Shown: positions 11,594 through 23,790 of the stretch, piece by piece
Layout of the letters: each line of letters opens with the position of its first letter
Numbering within the stretch: position 1 is the first letter of the stretch
Assembly (NCBI GenBank): GCA_025267735.1
Contig: CM046311.1
Location: forward strand, 25,337,020-25,401,019
Direction of reading: 5' to 3'
Length of the DNA stretch: 64,000 nt
Source of the DNA: Mactra quadrangularis
Lineage: Eukaryota; Mollusca; Bivalvia; Venerida; Mactridae
Program-made: the position numbers and the translations under genes
The notes under the pieces: model-generated
Database searches by the model: none
What the model saw: only the letters and a program-made list of their open reading frames with translations
Told to the model about the DNA's origin: nothing

Positions 11594-12545
11594 ATTATTA
11601 TGTAACGCATTTTTAATTTCCTTCAATAGGACAATGTGTGTATATTTTATCAATGACATATGTTTCAGTTGAAGATAATCACAGAAAGAAACCCTTCAAG
11701 TTAACATTCATCTTTCTAATTTTCTACCCATGATATTCTACCCCTTGTAGGGATGTTAATATTTCTAATAAAGTCAGACTGTAAGTATTATTTGGCAACA
11801 TTAAACACGCACTGTATGCATAGTCCTACTTCTGTATGACGTCTCTGTAAATCCATGATTATATAATTTAAAAGTTTAGTAATAGGACACTTAGAAGAAT
11901 GTAAAGCCACATAAAACCTTATTTTTTGCAGTTTAATCATAATTGCCACATGTTCTACAAATACTAGTATAAATGATAGTGCGGGGATTACACAAAATTA
12001 AAAAAAAAATACCTGTCGCAAAATGCATTACACACAGTCATATTATGCTGATTGATTTATAATATAGTAAAGATATTAATAATAAGTGTAATGTCAAATA
12101 AGTGAAAAGACAAAAATAATATTATAAAATGACTTATTATAAACATTCAGTCAATGACTTAAATGTAATAAGAAAGTCATAGTTCAGCTAATATGTTACT
12201 GGCGTCTGTGAAATTACAAAAATATACAACCTGTGTGGGAATCAAACCTAGGGTAATTCAATTAGCAAGGCAGTACTTTACTTCTATACTACAAACTGAT
12301 TGATATAAGTCAATCAGTATTTTGTAACCATATTTTACAGTGTCAATCATTTATGGCAAAACTTGATCAAAGTATATAAACTTAAAGTCATAAATCAATA
12401 TGGATACTAGTTAAGTGTTAAATGTTACCAAATAATACAAGTACATTTCAGAGTAAAAATATCAAAGTAACAAAGTCACAAACTAAACATAAACTAGTAC
12501 CAAACATAAACCATTCAAAGCCAAGTTAAATCTGACATATAACAG

Positions 12546-12680
12546 TTTGTGTAGGAGCAATGGTCCAGTGGTAGGATGCTCACTTAGTGATCTAGGGTTT
12601 GAACCCCCCAATAAGGCCACTGATAATTTCCATGAGCAAGAAATTAACCTACAGTTGTTCAACAAAAGTGTTAAGTCATG
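12546..12680 (+). mobile_element. tRNA-derived SINE (family C)
   Basis: A box-like 'atggtccagtggtaggat' and B box 'gggtttgaacccc' at tRNA spacing, then a short unrelated tail. Not a real tRNA gene: the head is not followed by an acceptor stem. Confidence 0.6.
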
Positions 12681-12858
12681 AACATACATAAATAATAATA
12701 CTTTTTGTTTCTAACTATCTTTGAACAGTTAATAATATCAAACAAAATACCATTTAGTATTAAGGTCAATTATCTATATTCTATAAGATAAAGTTTATAA
12801 ATGTCCCTTTAGTCAGATAGATCCTTAGTCTTAAGTTGTTGAAAATGTAAATTAATTA

Positions 12859-13196
12859 GGGACTTTAGTCAGAAGCAATCCAATTGGTAAGTAGGTCCGT
12901 ACAGTTGGAATCCTCGGATTTTATCATTGAATTTCTATGTAAGGGTAACAAAATATTTCATCTAATATCTTTCTTGTTAATGAAGATATTAACAGAAGAG
13001 ATGGAATTTAGACAGTTCTTTAACTTAAAAATAATTATCTTGAATTTCAAACAAAATGAATGATATACAAAAAAGTTATTTAAGATTAAATTTGGCAAAT
13101 TAACATTGAAAAGTAAGGGTAAAATCCAAGTAATCCAACTAATCAGACCTACCTATTTTGTAAAGTATTCAAGGGAAAATAACTGACTAAAGTCCC
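12859..13196. mobile_element. PIF/Harbinger-like MITE (fold-back)
   Basis: Perfect 14-bp termini GGGACTTTAGTCAG / CTGACTAAAGTCCC, flanked by TTA on each side (a 3-bp TWA duplication, as for PIF/Harbinger). A second inverted block further in (GTAGGTCCG... with TAGGTCTGA...) extends the fold-back. Non-coding. Confidence 0.75.
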
Positions 13197-13988
13197 TTAT
13201 TAATACAGTTTGTGAGAACTTGCTACGCATTAGAGTCAAAGAAAACAAGGATGTCTTAAAAAAGACAAATAACATCCAATTAGAAGAAATCTTGCACAAA
13301 AAAAAACTTGCTCAGGACAATCATGATATATACATGTACATTTTGTATATACATTATTTTTTCTTAAATTACAAATTTGAGTTCACTGATAAATATGGCT
13401 GGTTAACAACGACTCCAGACTTAACATCAAATACCTCCCAATAATATAAAGGGAATAAGGCCCCACCTGACCCTCACACATGTCCTAGTACCAATCAACA
13501 AAGTTAAATTTTGAAGTCAAAATGCCCAAACAACAAATATTAATTTGTTTACACCATTTTTCCATCTAAATAGACACTTCTGCTCATCACAGCTAGAGAG
13601 ATACAATTCTACACATTTTATATCATGTGACCTTGATTCATAGAAAATAACTGGTGATTTACATTCTATGTCAAAAAGTTATACTACAATCGCAATACCA
13701 ACCACAGGCGCGGAATGAAAGGTCATTTTTGGGACAACTTTCTTAAATGAATTTCACTAAATATAGTTTAAAACACCTAATTCAAGGCCTTTAAAGGCCA
13801 TTCTGAAGGGGGGGATTCAAGAATCATAAAAATACGGGATTGACCAGTCAAGTGTGAAGTCAATTTGTAAAACATATAACAATATTTGCAAGAATAATTC
13901 TTTAAAAAACAAATAATCCCAGAGTACTGATCTATCAAATGGTTGGTTTTATTTTGCAATCTATGTGAACAGTTAGTTTTAATTAGAG

Positions 13989-14582
13989 GCGGTCTCACAC
14001 AGAACATGGTTGGGGACATGGTTCCCATACGGTATACTCAGTCAAACATGGGTCGACTAGTACGAGTTAGACTGGAATGTAGCATGAGTGTGTACGAATT
14101 AAGCACCGATATACTCGGTCAAGCAAGGTTTGTTACGACTTTAACACAATTTGCATACGATTTTTATGCAATTGATTAATGTTTCCAAGTAGGGTATGTA
14201 ACGGTCTCGTACGATCAGTCACGACCTTCATGCAATTTACTCGGCATTCACCTGGTTTACATACAGTCCCACCCAATTTTGTTCCATCTTATTTTATAAG
14301 ATATTGACATGGTTGAGCTCACTGGTGTAGTGGATTTCATGTTTGTTTGTATATACAGTCTCATACTGTCTCCCACGGTCGTGTACTATCACTTATACAA
14401 TCATACACAAGACATGACACCCATAGCAGTATTTTAAAATTTTTAAAAATCATACGCAGCTTTCTCGGATACACTTGAATGGCCCAAGTGTGACTCTGAT
14501 CAGAACACGGTTTGTTCGGTTGCATGTACAGTTTACATTGGTGGCCAACCCTTTAAGCTTTCAATTCTGTGTGAGACGGGCT
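13989..14582. mobile_element. TIR element of unknown superfamily, 0.6 kb
   Basis: Ends GCGGTCTCACACAGAA and TTCTGTGTGAGACGGG are inverted copies, flanked by TTAGAG direct repeats (13983-13988; 14583-14588). The interior is GC-richer than its surroundings and full of short 'acggt/gtacga' words. Confidence 0.65.
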
Positions 14583-14751
14583 TTAGAGACTTACAAGCAT
14601 TTAACAAACATGTTAGAAACAATTGTAAGCAAACATTTGTGCATCAACTTACATAATGTAGAAGTGACAAAGATTCAATAAATAAAATGAAACATATTAA
14701 TAATACAAATACAGACATGGCTAGTGATAATTTATCAGCACACTACAAGCT

Positions 14752-14945
14752 GCTCTGCTAGCTCAGTTGGTAGCAGGCAGGTCTACTGATTAAGGGGTCA
14801 TGGGTTTGATTTCCTGACAGGATATACTTTCGTTTCGCTGGTCATGAAATTATTTCTATGGCTATTCTCCCTCCTACCAATTATTCTTAATTATGGAGGG
14901 CACTTGTCAGTCACTGAAAATATGTGCTTAGTAGTTGGTTTTGAT
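14752..14945 (+). mobile_element. tRNA-derived SINE (family B)
   Basis: The tRNA-like head 'gctagctcagttggtagcag' and 'gggtttgatttcctg', followed by the body 'ctccctcctaccaatt' and 'gtcagtcactgaaa' shared with 30515-30780. Confidence 0.75.
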
Positions 14946-15856
14946 TAAGTGTCAAAATTATATGTTAAAATGATTTCTTTCTTGCTTTAGCCTTGATCCT
15001 AAGGGTTACTGAAGTTTAGGGTAAAATAAGATGTCATTCAATGAAAATATAATTTGAAAATCTAAAATCTTATATATTCTTTGTAGTGAAAATATAACAC
15101 CTTAGTGACTTCATCACAAGGTAAATGATATCTCTTTAATTATAGTACACAGAAAATGTAATTTGAGAAACAAAATATTCACAAATTTCACAATCTAATC
15201 CTAATTAAATTCATGAGCTCATAAGATTGACATTTTCACTTTTGGCTATGCAACTCTTAAAAAGCGTTTTCTGATTCTCTCAGTGAATAAAGATCTATCT
15301 TACACCTAAGTTAGTAAATAATATGTATGTTTTAGACCATTTGGAACAACCTCAGCAAACATCTACGAAGATATAACTCGGAAATCAGACTTAGTAGGAA
15401 TACAAACAGGTAATAAGGTCCGGTGATTAACTCGCTGGCAAGTAGTCAATACTATATAGTAATTGCCTGCTTTTCTACCATTTAGTTACAAAACAACTTT
15501 AAAAGTCTGAATCATAGCAAATGGCCATGGATTGTCTACATATACATTGAAATACAACCACCTGTCATTTTCATGTGCAACACTTAATATACATTGTTAT
15601 ACGCTTTATCATTTACATTTCATCAGTACAATGTCTCACATGTCTTATTCCTATGTAGCTACCACAGAAACCAAATTCCATCAAATTCAAGTTTTCTTTG
15701 GAATCCATGTTAGATCTACTTTTTCAACTTATGATATCCGAGGTTCATCTGCATAGACGATCGCCGAGCTAGTTCCAAATGGTTCTAGACAAGACACAGT
15801 CATCTAATTATGTTCTGGTGTAATTACTTGACATATATAAAGTGTATATTACTTAC
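14946..15856. other. Intron 15, remaining part
   Basis: No repeat or ORF recognised. The sequence is AT-rich up to the box-1-like exon. Confidence 0.35.
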
Positions 15857-15947
15857 ATCATCTAAATCTGGTTTCACATCATTAATCTCGGGCATCTTGA
15901 TACCACTAACATTTACCTTCCATTTTTGCATCTTCTTTTTTCCCCTT
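15857..15947 (-). CDS. Coding exon 15: juxtamembrane, box-1-like segment
   Basis: A phase 2-0 exon of 91 nt, the usual phase of the box-1 exon. It gives RGKKKMQKWKVNVSGIKMPE then an acidic end. A W followed by a hydrophobic and proline-containing stretch resembles the JAK-binding box 1, but the match is loose. The acceptor is TTTTCATACAG|AAGG and the donor GATGAT|GTAAGTA. Confidence 0.85.
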
Positions 15948-16014
15948 CTGTATGAAAATCATACAATAAACATTTATTATTCTATTTTAAGGTTATAGTC
16001 ATGTAGTTTATAAT

Positions 16015-16308
16015 TTTTTTTACAAGGTTTAGCACTGTGTCAACACAATTTAGGTCATTTTACGGCGTCAAGCACACCTAACCTAGCTTTCCTGGACCCT
16101 TGTCTAAAACCATTACTCACCTACCCTTCCATAAGGCCCAAAACTTCTCCATATTATCTAATCATGGGAGGAAAAACGACATTATTGTCAAATTTTCATG
16201 TAAGGGTATAACCTCCAAGGGTAGGTTTCAAAACCATACCCTCTTCGGGACAAGAGATTCCAAATCTCGGCGCTCTACCAACTGCGCGATCGACCCGAGT
16301 TTCGTTTA
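16015..16308 (-). mobile_element. tRNA-derived SINE (family A)
   Basis: The minus strand begins 'gggtcgatcgcgcagttggt', then the shared body and the tail end 'gtgttgacacagtgct'. The B box is decayed ('ggttttgaaacc'). Confidence 0.8.
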
Positions 16309-16785
16309 TAAAAAGGACTAGTCTTTATAATACTAAGCTCTTATAACAGACAAGTAATAGTTAACAATATATGAATGACAATATCACTATTGTGATTAAG
16401 TGGTTCTGAATCCTCTGTACAAAACTATTTAGCATCAAAGAATTAAATCTTGGCACAATGAGACATTTTTATACAACGTAATATTTTCATACAATAATCG
16501 CAATTTTAAATTCAACTTGGATTCTACGCCTTAAATCAAAATTTGATTAGTTTTTTTTTAAAGTGCTGGCTCATCTATAATAACAATTTCCTGAACACTA
16601 ATGTTTTGCTAGTAATCACAGTTACCACAAAGAGTTGAGAATTTCTTCCATCATAGAGGAAATAAACACAATTGACTCAAATTGTTTTGCAAATTAATGT
16701 TAAATTCTCTACCCAATGTATCCTGACCTTTTGATCATTAACACGTAAGACATCCAACAAATGACAACATACATATATATTTTAC

Positions 16786-16873
16786 CTGATAAACCAAACT
16801 ATGCCTGCAGCAGCAAACAAACACATTGTAAGGACTCCTATAACAATCCCAGTTATCTCTTCTGGTTTCAAAC
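16786..16873 (-). CDS. Coding exon 14: transmembrane helix
   Basis: A phase 1-2 exon of 88 nt. It encodes LKPEE, then a hydrophobic run (ITGIVIGVLTMCLFAAAGIV plus WFI), followed by basic residues from the next exon, fixing a type I topology. The acceptor is TTTTTGCAG|GTTTG and the donor TATCAG|GTAAAA. Confidence 0.9.
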
Positions 16874-17771
16874 CTGCAAAAACAACATGATTCAATGATG
16901 TATACCATGTTTAAAGGAGATATTCGCTACAATTTGTCTTTTCATTTTTTCTGATTTTGATTTCTATTTTTATCAATAATATTAAAACTGACACATTGAT
17001 ACATTAGGTATCAAAATATCTATAAATATTTTTTAACATCAGGGGTGTTTCTTAACTATACCTAAGTGGGTCAGGTCAGCTAAAATTAGATAATGAATTA
17101 AAACCATCATTTATTAATTAGATGATACAAGCGCTCCTCATTGCCAAACAATTGTAAACAATAATGACATTTGTAGTCCAAACATAAAGATACCAGAACC
17201 TTAAAGCTGTTGTGATAAGTGACCAAGACTCATGGCAAATGATTGCTGGAATATGTGGAGCATTCATTAATTAGTGCAAACATACCCACTACAGGAAAAA
17301 TATACCAAAAAGTTCTTGTTCAGTAAGGTAGAGGTGTTCATTTCTTTCAATTGAAACCAAATTTATTGTAATCAATATAGTATTTACAGTTGTATTTGTA
17401 TTTAAAAGGGACCTAATTGTATGCACTAATGGCCAATAGGCCAATGAATTCAGTGCTCAGATAAGGAGTTTTACTAAGACTTGTTATTATTAACTGAATA
17501 GCATCGGGGGGGGGGGGAGGAGGATAAGGACCTCCATGAACTTACCAAATTATATGTTTCCATTGGTGTATTTTGTAACTGTAAGCCATTTACATGAAGC
17601 AAAGAGCATTTTTTTCACTGGCTTACATCGCTCGCATTTGTGTTCAAAACAAATGGTACAGATACTGATAGACATTATATTAACCCATGTCATTGTCACA
17701 TGTAAATAATTATTAACAAAACTTATAATTCAATTTAGATTGAAATAGTTTTTATTAATGCAGTATAAAAC
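16874..17771. other. Intron 13, part next to the TM exon
   Basis: No element recognised apart from a short poly-G run at about 17507-17518. Confidence 0.35.
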
Positions 17772-17773
17772 TA

Positions 17774-18307
17774 CAGTCAAACCTGTGTATTGTGACCTTC
17801 ACTCGGAGTAAGCCAAAAAAGTCACATTAGACAGAGGGACACAATACGCAGGGTACAAATACAACTCAAGTTTTGTGTACACTATTTATTTAACAAACTA
17901 TTCAGAAGTACAATGTATCCAACATAAAGGTTAATGTTAAAAATGTTTAAAGTATGTTTGTGCTTCACTAACGAAAGTTCTACTTATTCGTCACTCATAC
18001 TGGCGGCTAAATTCATTTGTTCAGCAATTCCTGTATGTTGGGAATATAATTTAAGTTTGGATGCTAAGTCTATTGCTTCCGATGTTGTTGGAACAGGAAT
18101 TTGGCTCCCTCCTCTCCCTTGACACAGTCCTAATACACAGAGTTAGATGCATTTTCAGCCTCAATTTCATAGGTCACTTGTCACATTAGACAGAGGATTG
18201 TAATATACAGGTTTAATATATAGGAAAATGTCACTGGAGACACCAAATTAGGTCACAATTGACAGATAGTCACATTATACAGATGGTCACTAAGGCAGGT
18301 TTGACTG
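17774..18307. mobile_element. pogo/Tigger-like DNA transposon remnant
   Basis: Perfect 12-bp termini CAGTCAAACCTG / CAGGTTTGACTG with TA on both sides, the Tc1/mariner-Tigger target. Internal 'gtcacattagacag' repeats resemble Tigger ends. A transposase tail remains on the minus strand. Confidence 0.85.
17984..18118 (-). pseudogene. Tigger-type transposase C-terminal fragment
   Basis: A minus-strand open stretch of about 44 codons ending in a stop within the TIR element 17774-18307, with GRGGSQIPVPTTSEAIDLAS then HTGIAEQMNLAASMSDE. Its position in the element suggests the end of a DDE transposase of the pogo/Tigger group; the catalytic part is missing. Not functional. Confidence 0.45.
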
Positions 18308-18426
18308 TATTCTCTTTTGTTTATGCCATAAAAATTGAAATGGAACTGAAGTCCCTAAAGCATTTGAAATCATTATAAAACATGAGTATGATGGTGATTT
18401 ATTAACACTGTAATATTCTAACTTAC

Positions 18427-18573
18427 TTTTGTTTACTGGTGTACCATATACTGGCTCACTTTTAGGACCCTCACAATTATCTTCATTAACACCTTTAATC
18501 CTTACTGAATATCTTGTTTTATCTCGAAGATCTTGTAACACAACTGAACTTTTATCAGCATTAACTCTCTTAT
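18427..18573 (-). CDS. Coding exon 13: FN3-3, second half
   Basis: A phase 1-1 exon of 147 nt: VVLQDLRDKTRYSVRIKGVN is a typical FN3 E-F region, followed by GPKSEPVYGTPVNKS. The acceptor is TATGTCTTCAG|ATAAG and the donor AACAAAA|GTAAGTT. It joins in frame to the transmembrane exon. Confidence 0.88.
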
Positions 18574-19004
18574 CTGAAGACATAAAACAATACAATTATA
18601 TCATAGGACACTGAGGACCCGTCATTTAGACAAGGACAAATACATGTAAATCTTGTAAGAATTCAATAGCTTGGAAAACAAGTGATATGTAAACTATTGC
18701 CACACATGTTAGAGTGCATCAATTAACATACAATGTCTTTAATTATGTGTATCAATTTTTCCATCAAAACCAGGGATATTCCAGAAAAAAAATCCAGATA
18801 AAATTCCTGACTTTTAGCACAATGACACATTGTCATCTATTAGAATAGTGAGTTTGGTGGTGTCATTCCACCAATGTTTAGTACCACAAAATATCTACCT
18901 AATGTATGTAACTGGTATCCAGAAAAAATTGGTTTTAAAATATCATTTGTTTACTTCTAGTAAAACTACTTATAAAGGTCTATCATGTGTGAAGATCTGG
19001 TTTA

Positions 19005-19250
19005 ATTCCATCCAAAGGAAGTTTCAAACCAGAAATGTAATGTGGAAACCACATTTAAGCCGAAATTTAAAAACTTTAATGCAAAAATTGCAAAGGGAAA
19101 TAATCCATAATAAAGCCAGGTAGAGCTGGGATAACGATCTTATTCTGTTCATCACATGGTATGTAATCATTGTATGAAGTTTCATAAAGATCTAACGATA
19201 AATGGCAGAAATATATGCTAAATTAACGACACCGGACACCCGCCCAACCA
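19005..19250 (+). mobile_element. Dispersed repeat, copy 1
   Basis: Shares 'gtggaaacc', 'ggaaataatccataataaa', 'ctgttcatcacatggtat' and 'cgataaatggcagaaatat' in order with 25060-25250, so the two are copies of one family. Its right part is interrupted by the inverted repeat that follows. Confidence 0.7.
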
Positions 19251-19253
19251 AAT

Positions 19254-19580
19254 GTAGCAAAAAATGCCAGAGGAAAAAATGCCATATACAAAAATGTCTC
19301 AGGTAAAAATGCCATACCCTAAGTGTAAAAATGCCATAGGTAGAAATGTCAGAGGTAAAATACCAGAGGTTGCATATAAATGTCAATTAGATTTAGTAAT
19401 TAATTTTAATTAAATGAACATTTTTAACTCTGACATTTCTTCCTATGGTATTTTTACCACTAAGAGTATGGCATTTTTACCTATGGCATTTTTAGCTGAG
19501 ACATTTTTGTATATGGCATTTTTACCTCTGGCATTTTTAGCTGAGACATTTTTGTATATGGCATTTTTACCACACACTGC
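19254..19580. repeat. Large inverted repeat built from 'aaaaatgcc' words
   Basis: The left arm (19254-19372) is made of 'aaaaatgcca' and 'aaaatgtctcagg' words, and the right arm (about 19426-19577) is their reverse complement ('tggcatttttacc', 'ctgagacattttt'). The spacer is about 50 bp. An RNA of this intron could form a hairpin of over 100 bp. Confidence 0.8.
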
Positions 19581-19620
19581 CCATCCACCCTGCTGCCTGT
19601 ATTTCGCCTAACTATTAGCT

Positions 19621-20290
19621 GAATTTTGCTGTTGAAAAATCCGGCTAACAAAATAAAAGGAAAGGAAAATCTGGCTAACAAAATAAAGGGGAAGCAAATA
19701 GTTCAGTGTAAGAGACATATGAAAATGTATAAATACCTAGACAATGATTTAGTTGATACTTAAGGAAGCAAATGCTACAAACAAAATTAATACTCCTGGA
19801 TAGATCAAGTAATCATAAATATAGTCAAGGGTTTCACACTATTGTGCACTAGCTGGTTTTAAACCAGGTAATCAAGATTAATGTATAATCATACATCTTA
19901 GTGGTAAATTTTAGTCTGATTTATGTGAAGCCATAAAGAGGACATAGAATGTTGTACAACACAGGCAGGTATCCATTTAAACTTTGATGAAATGAAGCAA
20001 TCCTAAGTGCACACTTCATGTTCATGAAAATTAGCTGTGCCAGAGGTGGGACATTCACAAATTACTAACATGATTGAAATCATATTCCTAAGCCAATGAC
20101 CTACCAATAGACTGCAGCTTCTAGAAATGTACATGAAATCAAATCTACTTGTTTAAAACTCAGAGATTTTATTGATTCATTTAAATTGGAGTTAACACTA
20201 TTTATCAACACATTTTACAAGATTATGTATGGTAGCTGACACACTTTACAACTTTTCTGGACAATAGTACCAGCTTAACCCTCCACACAG
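19621..20290. other. Intron 12, part between the inverted repeat and the 61-bp array
   Basis: Nothing recognised. Confidence 0.3.
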
Positions 20291-22774
20291 ACTCTATCAC
20301 TGCATCACAGCCTATAGATGTGATACAATACATATCTTACCTTGACCCTGGAGTCTATCACTAAAACACAGCCTATAGATGTGATAAAATACATATCTTA
20401 CCTTGACCCTGGACTCTATCACTACAACACAGCCTATAGATGTGATAAAATACATATCTTACCTTGACCCTGGAGTCTATCACTAAAACACAGCCTATAG
20501 ATGTAATAAAATACATATCTTACCTTGACCCTGGAGTCTATCACTAAAACACAGCCTATAGATGTACAAAATACATATCTTACCTTGACCCTGGACTCTA
20601 TCACTGCAGCACAGCCTATAGATGTGATAAAATACATATCTTACCTTGACCCTGAACTTTATCACTACAACACAGCCTATAGATGTGATAAAATACATAT
20701 CTTACCTTGACCCTGGAGTCTATCACTAAAACACAGCCTATAGATGTGATAAAATACATATCTTACCTTGACCCTGGAGTCTATCACTAAAACACAGCCT
20801 ATAGATGTGATAAAATACATATCTTACCTTGACCCTGAACTTTATCACTAAAACACAGCCTATAGATGTAATAATATACATATCTTACCTTGACCCTGGA
20901 CTCTATCACTAAAACACAGCCTATAGATGTAATAAAATACATATCTTACCTTGACCCTGGATTCTATCACTGCAGCACAGCCAATAGATGTGATAAAATA
21001 CATATCTTACCTTGACCCTGGAGTCTATCACTACAACACAGCCTATAGATGTAATAAAATACATATCTTACCTTGACCCTGGAGTCTATCACTACAACAC
21101 AGCCTATAGATGTGATAAAATACATATCTTACCTTGACCCTGGAGTCTATCACTAAAACACAGCCTATAGATGTAATAAAATACATATCTTACCTTGACC
21201 CTGGAGTCTATCACTACAAAACAGCCTATAGATGTGATAAAATACATATCTTACCTTGACCCTGGACTCTATCACTACAAAACCCGGGTCGATAGCGCAG
21301 TTGGTAGCGCGTCGGGATTTGGATACTCGTGCCCGAGGGGGTGCGGGTTCGAATCCCACCCAGGGAGGTTATACCCTTCCATGAAAATTTGACAATAATG
21401 TCGATTTTCCTCCATTGGTTAGATAATATGGAGAAGTTTCTGGCCTTATGGAAGGGTAGGTGAGTACTGGTTATAGACAATGGTCCGGGAAAGCTAGGTT
21501 AGGTGCGCTGGACGCCGTGAAATGACCTAAATTGTGTTGATACGGCGTTAAATCCAATAAATAAATAAACTATCACTACAACACAGCCTATAGATGTGAT
21601 AAAATACATATCTTACCTTGACCATGGAGTCTATCACTACAACACAGCCTATAGATGTGATAAAATACATATCTTACCTTGACCATGGAGTCTATCACTA
21701 CAACACAGCCTATAGATGTGATAAAATACATATCTTACCTTGACCCTGGACTCTATCACTAAAACACAGCCTATAGATGTACAAAATACATATCTTACCT
21801 TGACCCTGGAGTCTATCACTAAAACACAGCCTATAGATGTAATAAAATACATATCTTACCTTGACCCTGGAGTCTATCACTAAAACACAGCCTATAGATG
21901 TAATAAAATACATATCTTACCTTGACCCTGGAGTCTATCACTAAAACACAGCCTATAGATGTAATAAAATACATATCTTACCTTGACCCTGAACTTTATC
22001 ACTAAAACACAGCCTATAGATGTAATAAAATACATATCTTACCTTGACCCTGGAGTCTATCACTAAAACACAGCCTATAGATGTAATAAAATACATATCT
22101 TACCTTGACCCTGGACTCTATCACTAAAACACAGCCTATAGATGTAATAAAATACATATCTTACCTTGACCCTGGAGTCTATCACTAAAACACAGCCTAT
22201 AGATGTAATAAAATACATATCTTACCTTGACCCTGGAGTCTATCACTACAACACAGCCTATAGATGTAATAAAATACATATCTTACCTTGACCCTGGACT
22301 CTATCACTGCAGCACAGCCAATAGATGTGATAAAATACATATCTTACCTTGACCATGGAGTCTATCACTACAACACAGCCTATAGATGTGATAAAATACA
22401 TATCTTACCTTGACCATGGAGTCTATCACTGCAACACAGCCTATAGATGTGATAAAATACATATCTTACCTTGACCACAGAGTCTATCACTGCAACACAG
22501 CCTATAGATGTGATAAAATACATATCTTACCTTGACCCTGGAGTCTATCACTAAAACACAGCCTATAGATGTGATAAAATACATATCTTACCTTGACCCT
22601 GGAGTCTATCACTGCAACACAGCCTATAGATGTGATAAAATACATATCTTACCTTGACCACAGAGTCTATCACTGCAACACAGCCTATAGATGTGATAAA
22701 ATACATATCTTACCTTGACCCTGGAGTCTATCACTGCAACACAGCCTATAGATGTGATAAAATACATATCATAC
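20291..22774. repeat. 60-61-bp minisatellite, ~36 copies, each holding a copy of the exon-12 splice donor
   Basis: On the minus strand each unit reads GGGTCAAGGTAAGATATG, followed by about 43 bp of AT-rich sequence. The authentic junction at 22774/22775 reads GTCAAG|GTATGATATG, so the unit includes the last six exon bases and the start of the intron. The array ends exactly at the exon. One SINE interrupts it (21281-21569). Unit variants differ by 'ctaaaaca/ctacaaca/ctgcaaca', 'gtgat/gtaat' and 'ccctgg/ccatgg/ccacag'. Confidence 0.95.
21281..21569 (+). mobile_element. tRNA-derived SINE (family A), full length with 12-bp TSD
   Basis: The best-preserved copy in the window: the A box 'tagcgcagttggtagcgcg', B box 'gggttcgaatccc', body, and 3' end 'aatccaataaataaataaa'. 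The 12-bp direct repeat ctatcactacaa (21269-21280; 21570-21581) is array sequence, so it inserted into an existing array. Confidence 0.92.
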
Positions 22775-22930
22775 CTTGACATTTACTGGTATCATCTTCA
22801 CAGTAAGTGATAATATAAGCATCAATATAAGGCTGACCAGATTTACAAGGTAATTTATCCCAGTCTATATTTAATGTATTATCTTCTTCACCAGGTATCA
22901 CTGAAATACCATGTACAAGCTCTGTAGGAC
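22775..22930 (-). CDS. Coding exon 12: FN3-3, first half
   Basis: A phase 1-1 exon of 156 nt: LNIDWDKLPCKSGQPYIDAY then IITYCEDD, an FN3 B-C' region. The acceptor is ATATTCCAG|GTCC. The authentic donor is GTCAAG|GTATGATATG, and the intron right after it is the 61-bp minisatellite that repeats this very junction. Read-through into the intron meets a TAG after nine codons. Confidence 0.87.
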
Positions 22931-23229
22931 CTGGAATATATTAGTACATTGTAAATATACTCTAGATAATGGTAAAAATGAACTATATGTTCTTATATTT
23001 ATCAATACATTGTATATAAAGTTAGCTTCTTTAAATACCTTGTAAATAAAAGTTTCCTTAGCTTGGGTCATAAGAAAGGTCAAAATTACATATTAGTTAA
23101 ACATAAGGGTGGCTTAAGACATCTTTAAAGGAGTCATTACAGGTCATTATTTACAAGTGTCAAGAGAGATATAGCAGGCTCCATTCCATTTAAAATAACT
23201 AGCATCAATGAAAAACAAAATCATGTAAA

Positions 23230-23790
23230 TATACAAACAACAGAACCGCTAGGCGGAGCATTAAATGCCCGAAAATGTTGTTTTTTAGTCAGTTTTAAGG
23301 TAATAGTGACCTTGACCTTTGACCTTGTGACCCCAAAATAAATAGGGGTCTTCTACCAAATATGGACAATCATCGTATGAAGTTTGAATATTTTGGGCCA
23401 AATGGAACTTAAGTTATGCTCCGGAAACCAAATTGCTAACAGACGGACTGACGGACAGACGGACGCCTGGGGTTATAACATAATATGCCCAAAATTCTTT
23501 GAAGTTTGAATATTGTGGACCAAATGGAACTTAAGTTATGCTCCGGAAACTGAAACAGTTTTCAGTTTTAAGGTAATAGTGACCTTGACCTTTGACCTTG
23601 TGACCCCAAAATCAATAGGGGTCTTCTATCCCATATGGACAATCATCCTATGAAGTTTGAATATTGTGGGCCAAATGGAACTTAAGTTATGCTCTGGAAA
23701 CCAAATTGCTAACAGACAGACTGACGGACAGACGGACGCCTGGATGTATAACATAATATGCCCGAAATTCTTTCGGGGCAAATAAAAACC
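23230..23790 (+). mobile_element. Bivalve-type repeat with two ~270-bp units
   Basis: Two similar units, each with 'gtgaccttgacctttgacct', 'ccaaatggaacttaag' and 'gctaacagac', with a (ggac)n-like end. Non-coding. Placed in the intron between coding exons 11 and 12. Confidence 0.65.

Noticed and set aside
21284..21358. tRNA gene
   Set aside because: A and B boxes are present, but the sequence runs into a SINE body with a target duplication; no proper acceptor stem.
20434..21913. ORFs of 60-84 codons across the 61-bp array
   Set aside because: Periodicity shadows and SINE readings.
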